This document shows positions 17,817 through 26,220 of a DNA stretch of 64,000 nt, piece after piece; position 1 is the first letter of the stretch; each line of letters opens with the position of its first letter. This DNA is from Pseudomonadota bacterium (GTDB taxonomy: Bacteria; Pseudomonadota; Alphaproteobacteria; Acetobacterales; Acetobacteraceae). Both the position numbers and the translations under genes were made by a program. Location: assembly GCA_021816925.1 (NCBI GenBank), contig JAKAWQ010000005.1:1-64000 (forward strand). Reading direction: 5' to 3'. The notes below the pieces were generated by a model, which saw nothing but the letters and a program-made list of their open reading frames with translations, ran no database searches and was not told the origin of the DNA.

Positions 17817-20800
17817 CCCTGCTGCGCGACCGCGAGTGGAAGGTCAAATACACCCCCGAAGACGGCAATCTGATCGAGCGTCTCTACATCCCCGCGCTTT
17901 CCGCCGCCGTCCGTTACGACCGCCTCACCGGCTACTTCTCCGCAACCGCCCTCACCCTCGCCGCCCGCGGCATCGAAGGCCTCGTCCAAAATGGCGGCCA
18001 TATGCGCCTCGTCGTCGGCTGCACGCTCGAGCCGCCCGAGATCGAAGCCATTGCCCGCGGGGAGGCCCTCCGCGCCGTCGTCGAACAACATTTCGCAAAC
18101 GCGCCGCTCACGCCCCTCGATCCCAAAGCCGCCGACGCCCTCGAGCTCCTCGCCTGGATGGTCGCCAACGCCATCCTCGACGTGAAGCTCGCCATCCCTT
18201 GCGATGAGCAACGCCGCCCCGTCACCTCATCCGGCATCTTCCACGAGAAGGCCGGCATCATCGAGGATGCGGAAAAAAACATCCTCGCCTTCAACGGCAG
18301 CCTCAACGAAACCGCCGCCGGCTGGGAGGAGAACTGGGAGTCGCTCAACCTCTTCACCTCCTGGAACGATCCCGCCCGCGTTTCCGAAGAGGAACGAAAT
18401 TTCGCCCGCCTCTGGGCCGACAAGGCACGCTTTGCCACCACCCTCGACCTGCCCGCCGCCATCCAGGCCGACCTCCTCCGTTTTCTCCCGACCTCCGACA
18501 AGCCCGCCCGCCTCGTCAAAACCCCGCCGCCGCAACCGCCCGCGCCGTCACCCGCCCCGCCGGCGGCACCACCCCTCGACCTCCGCCGCCTCGTTTGGGC
18601 GTTCATCCAAAGAGCCCCGACGCTGCCCGGAGCCGGCGAGCGCGTCGGCGAAGCCACCGCCGCCGTCGATCCCTGGCCCCATCAGGTTCGCGCCTTCGCC
18701 CGTCTCTACGCCGCCTGGCCCCCGCGCCTTCTGATCGCCGACGAGGTCGGATTGGGCAAAACGATCGAGGCCGGAATGCTCATCCGCCAGGCGTGGCTCG
18801 CCGGCCGCACCAAACGCATCCTCATCCTCGCCCCGAGCGCCATCCGCACCCAGTGGCAGATCGAACTTCGCGAAAAATTCAACCTGAGCGTCCCGATCTA
18901 CGACGGCCAGAAGCTGATTTTTCCCGACTCACCCGCAACCCGCGGAGCATCGGAGCGCTCCGTCTCGCGCGATGCCTGGCACCGCGAACCGATCCTCATC
19001 GTTTCGAGCCACCTCGTCCGCCGCCGCGAGCGCCAACCCGAGCTCCTCGAAGCTGCCGAACCCTGGGACCTCGTCGTCCTCGACGAGGCCCACCACGCCC
19101 GCCGCCACGCCCCCCGGCACAAGCAACGAAGGCAGCCCCAACACCCTCCTCCGCCTCATGCGTGGCCTCCGCACCCGCACCCAAGCCCTGCTCCTCCTCA
19201 CCGCCACGCCCATGCAGGTCCATCCCGTCGAGATCTGGGACCTCCTCGATCTCCTCGGCCTCCCGCCTGCCTGGACATCCGATGCCTTCACCCGCTTCTT
19301 CGAAGACGCCGCCCTGGAGAACCCGTCCTCCGAAGCGATGGAGCGCATGGCCGGGCTCTTCCGCGCCGCCGAGTCCGCCTTCGGCGCAATCACCCCCGAC
19401 AATATTCTCCGCTTCGCGCCCGACCTTCCGCGCCTTCGCATTCGCCGCATCCTCGAGGCTCTCCGCGATTCCGCAACGATCCCCCGTCGCCAGCTCTCCG
19501 CCGAAGATCGCGCGATCGCCTGCCGCATCATGCGCACCAGCACGCCCGTCGCCCGTCTCGTCTCCCGCAACACGCGCGCCCTGCTACGCGCCTATTACAA
19601 GTCGGGGCAAATCTCCACCCGCATCGCCGACCGCCAGGTGGACGATCGCTTCGTCCCTCTCACCCCGGCCGAACGCGCCCTCTACGACGCAATGGAGGAC
19701 TACATCTCGAAAACCTACCAGCGCGCCGAGGAAAAAAAGAAGACCGCCGTGGGCTTTCTCCTCACCATCTACCGCCGCCGCCTCGCTTCTTCCTTCTACG
19801 CCCTTCGCTGCACCCTCGAAGACCGCCTTGAATTCCTCCGGAATCCCGGCCGCGCCCCTCTCGTCAAAGAGGAAGATCTCCCCGACGACGACACCGCCGC
19901 CGAGCCGCCCGACGCCGCCGAGCTTGCGCATCTCACGGCCGAAACGTCATTTACCGACGAACCGGCCGCGATCCGCTCCCTCCTCGATCGCATCCGCCGC
20001 CTCCCGCCCGACAGCAAGCTCGGCACTTTGCGCGAAACGCTCGCCGCCCTCCGTGCACGCAACTTCCCTCAGGCCATGGTCTTCACCCAGTTCACCGACA
20101 CCATGGACTTCCTCCGCGAGCATCTCTCCCGCGCCGAGCCAACCCTCGGCATCATGTGCTTTTCCGGCCGCGGCGGCGAAGTTCGCGAGACCGACGGCGC
20201 CTGGCGCCGCATCGGCCGCGACGAGGTCAAGCGCCGCTTCCGCGAGGGCCTCGCCGATCTCCTCCTCTGCACCGACGCCGCCGCCGAGGGCCTGAACTTC
20301 CAGTTCTGCGGCGCCCTCGTGAACTACGACATGCCCTGGAACCCCATGCGCGTCGAACAGCGCATCGGCCGCATCGACCGCCTCGGCCAGCAATTCGAAA
20401 CCGTCGAGATCGCCAATCTCCACTACGCCGAAACGGTCGAGACCGACGTTTACGTCGCTCTTCGCAAGCGCATCGGCCTCTTCGAGGGCGTGGTTGGCCG
20501 CCTCCAGCCGATCCTCGCCCGCCTCCCGCGACTGATCACCGAATCCGTCCTGCTAGGCCAAACCGGCGAGGCCGCACGCCTGCGCACCGCCGATCAGCTC
20601 GCCGAAGACGCCGGCGAGCTCAAGCAATCCGGCTTCGACCTCGACGCCATCACGCCCCAGGACCTCGAACAGCCTCCACGCTCGCCTTCGCCCCTCGACA
20701 TGCTCGATCTCGATCGCGTGCTGCACCACCCCGAAATTCTGCCGCCCGGCCTTGCCGTCCGCCCGCTCGGCACCCGCGAATATGCCCTCCGCCTCCCCGG

Positions 20801-20975
20801 CATGCTGGAAGAACTCCGCATCTCGACTGACCCGCGCTACGTCGAAGAGCACCCCGACAACGTCGAGCTCTGGTCCCCGGGGAATCCCCTCTTCCGGCCG
20901 CCCGACACCCCGCCCGCCCCATCCGACGACGCGTCGTCCGCCGGCAACCCCATCCGCACCCTCCTCAGTCCCTAA
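17813..20975 (+). pseudogene. PLD-SNF2 helicase gene, reading frame broken at a C6 tract
   Basis: This is a predicted phospholipase-D-like nuclease fused to a SNF2-family ATPase. The first frame encodes a PLD domain (HEKAGIIED near residue 144, then FNGSLNET). It continues with the helicase Walker A, DEVGLGKT, near residue 310 and the Walker B, LDEAHHAR, near residue 423. The frame is lost at the C run 19110-19115. The next frame continues without a gap, starting GTSNEGSPNTLLRLM, with TATPMQ, the helicase C-terminal domain (LLCTDAAAEGLNFQF, RIGRIDRLGQ) and a stop at 20975. One C fewer restores a single protein of about 1,053 residues. It may be a real null allele, a phase-variable tract or a sequencing error. 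It is coupled to the DUF1156 methylase by ATGA. Confidence 0.88.
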
Positions 20976-21043
20976 CCGAACCCCACCCACGCCCCGAATT
21001 CACTGTCCCCGCCGATCGCGGAGTCTTCGCTTCGCGCCCGCGA

Positions 21044-21382
21044 CTACGCCATGCCGCGAAAATTCACGTCGATCTCCGCCCCCACGCCCCCGAGCGCCGT
21101 CACGTTCGCCTGCACCCACCGCGCCGGCAGCCCCGCCAGCACCGCGCGCGCCGCCCTCTCCGTGAGCGCCTGCACCAGCAACCCGCCGGCGTTGACGAGC
21201 CCGACCGTCACCGTCTCCGTCCCCGCCCCGCTCACACTCGCCGCAACGCTCACATACTGGACCGGCGGCGCCGTCACCGGCCCCTCCCCTGCCATCCCCG
21301 CCCCGCTCGCCCCCACCTTGAACCTCGCGCCAACCAGCTCCGCATCCTGCGCCAAGTTCGCCGCCAGCGCCGCCGCGTGCAC
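21044..21382 (-). CDS. Hypothetical protein, doubtful
   Basis: A 112-residue frame starting at GTG with codon use typical of coding DNA in this genome (G/C-ending, many GCG and GTG). It contains a small hydrophobic strand-rich segment (PPVQYVSVAASVSG). Nothing is recognised in it. It ends or begins against the IS66 fragment, so it may be a truncated gene. An overlapping plus-strand frame is also open, so the call is weak. Confidence 0.3.
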   Translation of the reverse strand: MHAAALAANLAQDAELVGARFKVGASGAGMAGEGPVTAPPVQYVSVAASVSGAGTETVTVGLVNAGGLLVQALTERAARAVLAGLPARWVQANVTALGGVGAEIDVNFRGMA

Positions 21383-21387
21383 GATGC

Positions 21388-21689
21388 GTCGTTCCGGTCC
21401 CGTATGGTGGCGGTTTCTACGGCGCTTGGCGCGAGCGTGCAGAGGCTGGCACGCCAGCAGGGCATTGGGCCGAGCCTGATCTATCGCCGGCGGCGATTAG
21501 CGTCGCGGCAAGCCGCCCCGTCTGCGCCGGAGTACGCTGCTGCCGGTGAGGGTCGCTCGGTCACCGGCGGAGAAGCCGTCCGTGCCAAAGCCGGCCGGTC
21601 TGATCGAGATCGAAGAGGCAAACGGCATCCGGGTGTGTGTCGATGCAGCGGTGAACCTTGCGGCGCTGCGCCGCGTGCGCGGCTGCTAG
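21388..21689 (+). mobile_element. Fragment of an IS66-family tnpA gene
   Basis: Plus-strand translation gives an IS66 OrfA-like helix-turn-helix segment (LGASVQRLARQQGIGPSLIY). In another frame it gives the typical OrfA tail (PAGLIEIEEANGIRVCVDA...LAALRRV) with a stop at about 21689. The two parts are out of frame with each other. No tnpB or tnpC is present and no terminal inverted repeat was identified. It is a decayed insertion-sequence relic. Confidence 0.65.
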
Positions 21690-22123
21690 TGCTTGATGAA
21701 GTCCACGTTCTCGAAGCCGTCTTCGGAAACCATGTTGCCTTCCTGCTGCGCCGGTTACGGGCGGCGCGTAGTTTGGCGCGGCGATCACGCGAGCCAGTCC
21801 CGCAACTTCAGATCATTGCCGCGAGTGCTACCATCGCGAACGCCGCCGAGCATCTGGAGGCGTTGACAGGCACTCGTTGCGAGGTCATCGACGAAGGAGC
21901 TCCTGCCCGGTGTTTGCATCTCAACCATCGCCGGTCGGCTCACACGATCTTTCGGCCTCCATTCCAGGCGTTGAGATGGCGGCGCGCCACCCCGCAGCGG
22001 CCGTTCCTACCCGCGGCGACAAGGCTTGCGATCGATCTCATCGAGTCGTGGCTTACGGCTAATGACTTACCCGCCGCTACCGCACGAAGGGACGGCGCAG
22101 AGCTGCGGCCGGCTGGCGCCTAG
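21677..22123 (+). pseudogene. Internal fragment of a DEXH helicase (YprA/DrmA-like)
   Basis: Directly after the IS66 relic the frame encodes LLVLDEVHVLEAVFGNHVAF, a Walker B motif in the form typical of DUF1998-type helicases such as YprA or the DISARM helicase DrmA. IIAASATIANAAEHLEALTG follows, the matching motif III region. The N-terminal Walker A half and the C-terminal helicase domain are missing. About 150 residues remain before a stop. It appears to be part of a second helicase gene destroyed by the insertion element. Confidence 0.6.
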
Positions 22124-22246
22124 GGGAACAGCGCTACGCTCAGGCTCGCCGGAATAGTACGATAGGTCGCTTCGGCGAGGACGAAATGACCAGAACCACT
22201 TCCAACCGCTATACTTCCATGGCCCGCCAGTCAGGAAAGATCAGTC

Positions 22247-22489
22247 ATGAACGCTCTGCTCGATCGCATCTCCATTGATCCCGAAATCTGCGGCGGCAAG
22301 CCCTGCATCAAGGGGACACGCATCTGGGTGGCGCTCGTATTGGATTTTCTGGCTGGCGGGATGACCGAGGCAGAATTGTTGACCGAATATCCCCAGCTAA
22401 GCCACCAGGACGTGCTTGCGGCGATCGCCTACGGTGCCGAGATGTCGCGGCAACGGATCCTGCCGATCCCGCTCGGCCACGTGGCGTGA
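22247..22489 (+). CDS. DUF433 antitoxin
   Basis: An 80-residue DUF433 protein with the family hallmark ISIDPEICGGKPCIKGTRI and a C-terminal helical part (EYPQLSHQDVLAAIAYGAE). DUF433 proteins are winged-helix antitoxins that neutralise an adjacent DUF5615 PIN-like toxin, exactly as found here. An AGGAAAG Shine-Dalgarno sits just upstream of the ATG. The toxin start follows the stop codon with no intervening base. Autorepression is expected from the family, but no operator was identified. Confidence 0.92.
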   Translation: MNALLDRISIDPEICGGKPCIKGTRIWVALVLDFLAGGMTEAELLTEYPQLSHQDVLAAIAYGAEMSRQRILPIPLGHVA

Positions 22490-22858
22490 ATGAAGATCAA
22501 GCTGGACGAGAACATCGGTCGTCGTGGCGCTGAACTTTTGACAGCGGCCGGTCATGATGTGATGACCGTGCGCGATCAGCGACTTGAGGGCGTGCGCGAC
22601 GAAACCGTATTCAATGTCTGCGCTGACGAGCGTCGGGTACTCGTCACCTTGGATCACGATTTCGGTCAGGTCCTGCGATTCCCGCCGGAACAAAGCGCCG
22701 GGTTGGTCATTCTGGAGCCTGGGGCGCGGATGACGCTTCAATCATTGCTGGATCGCCTACAAGAGTTTCTGGCTTTGGCTGAAGCGCTGTCCCCGGCAGG
22801 TGGTTTATGGATCGTAGAGCCAGGACGGGTCCGCGTGCATCTGCGTTCCGACGATTGA
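22490..22858 (+). CDS. DUF5615 PIN-like toxin
   Basis: A 122-residue DUF5615 (Mut7-C/PIN-like) protein. It starts MKIKLDENIGRRGAELL, giving the first acidic site DEN. Mid-protein are RDQRLEGVRDETVF and VLVTLDHDFGQVL, which carry the other acidic residues of the predicted RNase site. The gene begins immediately after the DUF433 antitoxin, giving a standard toxin-antitoxin pair. It appears intact, with all expected acidic residues present. Confidence 0.9.
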   Translation: MKIKLDENIGRRGAELLTAAGHDVMTVRDQRLEGVRDETVFNVCADERRVLVTLDHDFGQVLRFPPEQSAGLVILEPGARMTLQSLLDRLQEFLALAEALSPAGGLWIVEPGRVRVHLRSDD

Positions 22859-23074
22859 AATCCTTTCGTCGTGAGCAGCTCTCGTTGAATCACGGGCGAT
22901 CGGGTGAAGTTCTTCGAACATCCCGATGGCAGCGTGGTTCTGCTGCCGAAGCGGCCGGCCTCGGCTTTGCGGGGTATCGTCAAGTCCCGGCACCGGCGGC
23001 CGGTGACAATCGAGGAGATGAGTGACGCCGCGGCTCAAGGCGGCGGCAACGCGCCGCGCGCCAGGGATCGATGA
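22859..23074 (+). pseudogene. Frameshifted AbrB-type VapB antitoxin remnant
   Basis: Two frames together read like the second half of an AbrB/VapB antitoxin: FRREQLSLNHG, then GDRVKFFEHPDGSVVLLPKR, then VTIEEMSDAAAQ. One extra G in the GGG at about 22893 separates the frames. The N-terminal swapped-hairpin strand is not found upstream, where the DUF5615 gene ends. The stop overlaps the vapC ATG (ATGA), showing the original operon. A shortened product from the GTG at 22905 is possible but would lack the DNA-binding part. Confidence 0.6.
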
Positions 23075-23466
23075 TCGGGCTCGACACGAACGTCCTCGTC
23101 CGTTACCTGGCCGAGGACGATCCCCAGCAGTCGCCCAAGGCGGCGGACATCATCGAGCGCCGGCTGACGGAGGACAATCCCGGCTTCGTCGGCATCGTGG
23201 CGATGGTCGAGACCGTGCGGGTTCTCGACCGCGCCTATGGCCTCGATGTGCGTGAAATCGCTGCGGCGATCGAGCGCATGCTTCAGGCCGACACGCTTGT
23301 TGTGGAGGACGAGCAGGAGGTTTTCGCGGCCATGATCGTCTTCAAGGAACGGCAAGGCTCATTCGCTGATGCCCTCATCGGAGCGCTCGGCGCCAGAGCC
23401 GGTTGTTCACAAACGCTCACTTTCGACCAAAGGGCGCTGCGGCTTCCGGGCTTCGAGCGTCCCTGA
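23071..23466 (+). CDS. vapC: VapC-type PIN-domain ribonuclease toxin
   Basis: A 131-residue PIN-domain protein. It opens with MIGLDTNVLVRYLAEDD (first catalytic aspartate) and has VAMVETVRVL with the conserved glutamate. GSFADALIGALG and LTFDQRALRLPGF carry the last acidic residues. The family cleaves RNA, often tRNA or rRNA. The toxin appears intact, whereas its antitoxin just upstream is broken, so it may be silent, harmless or controlled in trans. Confidence 0.88.
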   Translation: MIGLDTNVLVRYLAEDDPQQSPKAADIIERRLTEDNPGFVGIVAMVETVRVLDRAYGLDVREIAAAIERMLQADTLVVEDEQEVFAAMIVFKERQGSFADALIGALGARAGCSQTLTFDQRALRLPGFERP

Positions 23467-23946
23467 GGACATTCCCCGGGTCTCTCTCGATGTTCGCCGC
23501 TTGAGCGAGACCGCGATCGGCCTGTTGCCGATCAATCCTGCCCTCCCCTCCCCGGGGTTTTGCGTCCAGCTCCCCTTTAGGACGCCGGCCCGCGCCCGGA
23601 TACGCCGAAGCCCGCCAAACCTGCGCGGCACACCGGCGGTTTCGCGGGGGCTGAGCCACGTTTTCGCCGGGCGTTTTCGCCGGCTGGCCGGGTTGCCCTC
23701 ACCCTCCCTCTCCCACGCGCAGAGCGCGCGGGGAAGGGGCAAGAAAGGCGGGCCGCGTTCTGAATGTGCGTGGGGCTCGGACGTGCCCCTTCGGGGGCTC
23801 GCCGCAGGCTCCGGCGGTGGCGTTGTGCAGGGGCAACGCATGTAATCGAGGGCACGCATCACCTCCCACGAATTCCATGCCGGGTTACGCAGGAGGCGGT
23901 GCGCTCCGTTGCGGTTCGGGGCCGCAAGCGCGCCGGCCGGCGCGGC
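23467..23946. other. Intergenic region, no gene seen
   Basis: 480 bases between vapC and the ABC exporter operon (both gene ends point into it). Open frames here have no protein-like character. The only structure noted is the imperfect palindrome at 23708-23736. No T-rich terminator was recognised. Confidence 0.5.
23708..23736. repeat. Imperfect palindrome, possible REP-like element
   Basis: CTCTCCCACGCGC and GCGCGCGGGGAAG can pair around a three-base AGA loop, with mismatches mainly in the outer part. The flanks (CCCTCACCCTCCC on the left, GGGGC on the right) resemble the CCCTC...GAGGG type of dispersed intergenic palindrome common in GC-rich proteobacteria. Only one copy was noticed in the window. 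Confidence 0.35.
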
Positions 23947-25077
23947 TCAATCGAGCGACTTGCGGAAGCGGAGCACGGAGAGCCCGAGAAGGGCGAGAGC
24001 GAGCAGCGCCATCGCCGAGAGGTCTGGCCATAGCACGGTGATCCCCACCCCTTTGAGGAAGACCGCACGGATCACCACCAGGAAGTAACGGAGCGGGTTG
24101 ATGACGGTGAGCCAGCGGAGCCAGGCCGGCATCGCCGCGATCGGGAAGGCGAAGCCCGAAAGGATGAAGAGCGGGTTCACCAGGAAGAAGTTGAGAGCGA
24201 AGGCCTGCTGCTGCGTGCGCGAGAGAGTGGAGAGCAGAAGGCCGAGGCCGAGTGCGGCGAGCAGGAAGAGCGAGGCGCCGAGCAGCATGATCAGCGGATT
24301 GCCGACAAAGGGGACGTGGAACCAGAGCACCCCGAACGCGGTCACGAGCGCCACGTCACCGAGGCCGATGAGGAAGAACGGCACCGTCTTGCCGAGGATG
24401 AACTCCACGGGACGGATCGGGCTTACCATGATCTGCTCCAGCGTGCCGACCTCGCGTTCGCGCACGATCGCGAAGGCGGTGAGGCTCACGACCTGAATCA
24501 AGGTGATGGTGCCGATGATGCCGGGGATGAAGAACCAAGTGTCCTCGATCCCTGGATTGAACCAGGGACGCTCGGCGAGCGAGAGCTCGACGGCGGGAAC
24601 GGCGTCCATTGTGGAGACCGGGCGTATGGTTGGCAGGTGCTCGCTTTCATAAAGCGAGACGATCTGGCTGATGTAGCCGAGCGCGATGAGCGCGGTGTTG
24701 GAGTTGGTGCCGTCCACGTTTACCTGCAGCGGCGCCGTCTGGCCGTTCGCGAGATCCCGGGCAAAACCGGCATGGATCACGATTGCCGCCGTGGCGCGGC
24801 CGCTGTCGAGGTCGCGCGTGATCTCGCTCGCCCGGGTGGCGACGTCCACGATGTTGAAGCGGCCGGTGGCGACGAAGCGGGAGATCAGGCCGCGGCTGGC
24901 CTGACTGTTGTCGAGATCGAGCAAGGCGGTTGCGACGTGGCGGACGGTGAAGGTTGCGGCATAGCCGAACGCCAGCGTCTGGATCAGGAGCGGCACGACG
25001 AGGCGGAACATGGCCCAGCGGTCGCGGCGGAGCTCCAGGAACTCCTTCATCAGCATGGCCTGGAGGCGATCGAACAT
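23947..25077 (-). CDS. ABC-2 type exporter permease, distal (YbhR/YhhJ-like)
   Basis: A 376-residue ABC-2 membrane permease. One N-terminal helix (MFRLVVPLLIQTLAFGYAATF) is followed by a large periplasmic domain of about 140 residues. Five C-terminal helices include LNFFLVNPLFILSGFAFPI and the family motif EREVGTLEQIMVSPIRP. It is the last gene of a five-gene minus-strand operon, three bases after its paralogue. With that permease it should form the transmembrane channel for export of drugs or other hydrophobic compounds across the inner membrane. Confidence 0.9.
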   Translation of the reverse strand: MFDRLQAMLMKEFLELRRDRWAMFRLVVPLLIQTLAFGYAATFTVRHVATALLDLDNSQASRGLISRFVATGRFNIVDVATRASEITRDLDSGRATAAIVIHAGFARDLANGQTAPLQVNVDGTNSNTALIALGYISQIVSLYESEHLPTIRPVSTMDAVPAVELSLAERPWFNPGIEDTWFFIPGIIGTITLIQVVSLTAFAIVREREVGTLEQIMVSPIRPVEFILGKTVPFFLIGLGDVALVTAFGVLWFHVPFVGNPLIMLLGASLFLLAALGLGLLLSTLSRTQQQAFALNFFLVNPLFILSGFAFPIAAMPAWLRWLTVINPLRYFLVVIRAVFLKGVGITVLWPDLSAMALLALALLGLSVLRFRKSLD

Positions 25078-25080
25078 GGG

Positions 25081-26217
25081 TCAGTCCAATCGCTTGCGGA
25101 AGGCGCGCGCGGCGAGCCAGAGCACGACGGCGGCGTAGAGTACGAGGCCGGATACGGGGGCGGCAAGCTGGACAAGGCCGCTTCCCTTGAGGAAGACAGA
25201 ACGCAGGATCGTCACGTAGTAGCGCGGATAGACGAGGAGCGTGAGGGCGCGGATCGGCGCGGGCATCTGGTCGATCGGGAAGGTGTAGCCGGAGAGGAGC
25301 GTGGTCGGCAGCATGGTGACGACCAGCGCCACTTGGCTTGCACCGAGCTGGCTTTTCACCTTGACCGAGATCAGATAGCCGAACGCCAGGACCACGGCGG
25401 TGAAGAGCGCGGTCGTGACCACAAGGGTGCCGAGGCTGCCGCGCAGCGGCACGCCGAACCAGAACACCGCCGCAAGGAGGCAGAAGGCGCCATCGACGGC
25501 GCCGATGAGGAAATAGGGTACCAGCTTGCCGATCATCACTTCGAGCGGCGTGACGGGGGTGGAGATGAGCTGCTCCATCGTGCCGCGCTCCCACTCGCGC
25601 GAGACGGTGAGCGAGGTGAGCTGGGCGCCGATGAGCGCGAGGATCACCGCAACCACGCCGGGGATGATGAAGTTGCGGCTATCCAGCGTCTCGTTGAACC
25701 AGACGCGCGGTTCGAGATCGATCCGGCCTACGCTCGAAGGGAGGATTCCGTGCGCGGCGGTCCAGTTCGCGTCGAGCGCGGCGCCGGCGAGCGCGACCAC
25801 GCCCTGCGCATAGCCCATTGCGATGTTGGTCGTGTTGGTATCGGTGGCATCGAAGACGATCTGCAAGGGGCCGACGCCGGTTGTGGCGAGCCGGCGGGAG
25901 AAATCGGCGGGAATGACCAGCGCGCCGATGCAGGCGGCGCGGTTCATGGCTTCGCGGATGCCGCGTTCGCGGTCCAGGACCTCGCTGATCCGGAACCAGC
26001 CGGACGCCGTGAACTGCTGCACAACCGTCCGGCTGAGCTGGCTGTTCTCCTGGTCGAACACGCAGAGCGGCACGCGGCGGATATCGAGGCTGACGCCGTA
26101 GCCGAGCAGCACCATCTGCATCAGCGGCATCAGGAGCGCGATCGCCAGGCTGCGCGGATCGCGCCAGACCTGCAGCATCTCCTTGAAGGCCATTGCGAGG
26201 ATCCGGCGGCCGCTCAT
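25081..26217 (-). CDS. ABC-2 type exporter permease, proximal (YbhS-like)
   Basis: A 378-residue ABC-2 permease, paralogous to the gene after it. The N-terminal helix has LAIALLMPLMQMVLLGYGVSL. A periplasmic loop follows, then the cytoplasmic EWERGTMEQLISTPVTPLEV motif and about five C-terminal helices (TLLSGYTFPIDQMP is the typical turn). It starts at ATG three bases after the preceding ATPase gene. It should heterodimerise with the downstream permease and be powered by the two upstream ATPases. Confidence 0.9.
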   Translation of the reverse strand: MSGRRILAMAFKEMLQVWRDPRSLAIALLMPLMQMVLLGYGVSLDIRRVPLCVFDQENSQLSRTVVQQFTASGWFRISEVLDRERGIREAMNRAACIGALVIPADFSRRLATTGVGPLQIVFDATDTNTTNIAMGYAQGVVALAGAALDANWTAAHGILPSSVGRIDLEPRVWFNETLDSRNFIIPGVVAVILALIGAQLTSLTVSREWERGTMEQLISTPVTPLEVMIGKLVPYFLIGAVDGAFCLLAAVFWFGVPLRGSLGTLVVTTALFTAVVLAFGYLISVKVKSQLGASQVALVVTMLPTTLLSGYTFPIDQMPAPIRALTLLVYPRYYVTILRSVFLKGSGLVQLAAPVSGLVLYAAVVLWLAARAFRKRLD

Positions 26218-26220
26218 GCT

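Noticed and set aside
17813-20975. Programmed ribosomal frameshifting in the helicase gene
   Set aside because: There is a C run but no recognised slippery heptamer with a downstream structure, and the required shift is +1. An indel is simpler; it is kept as a minor possibility only.
21690-22123. An intact DISARM or other helicase system
   Set aside because: Only an internal helicase piece is present, without Walker A or C-terminal domain, and no drmB or drmC partner is seen. It is called a fragment.
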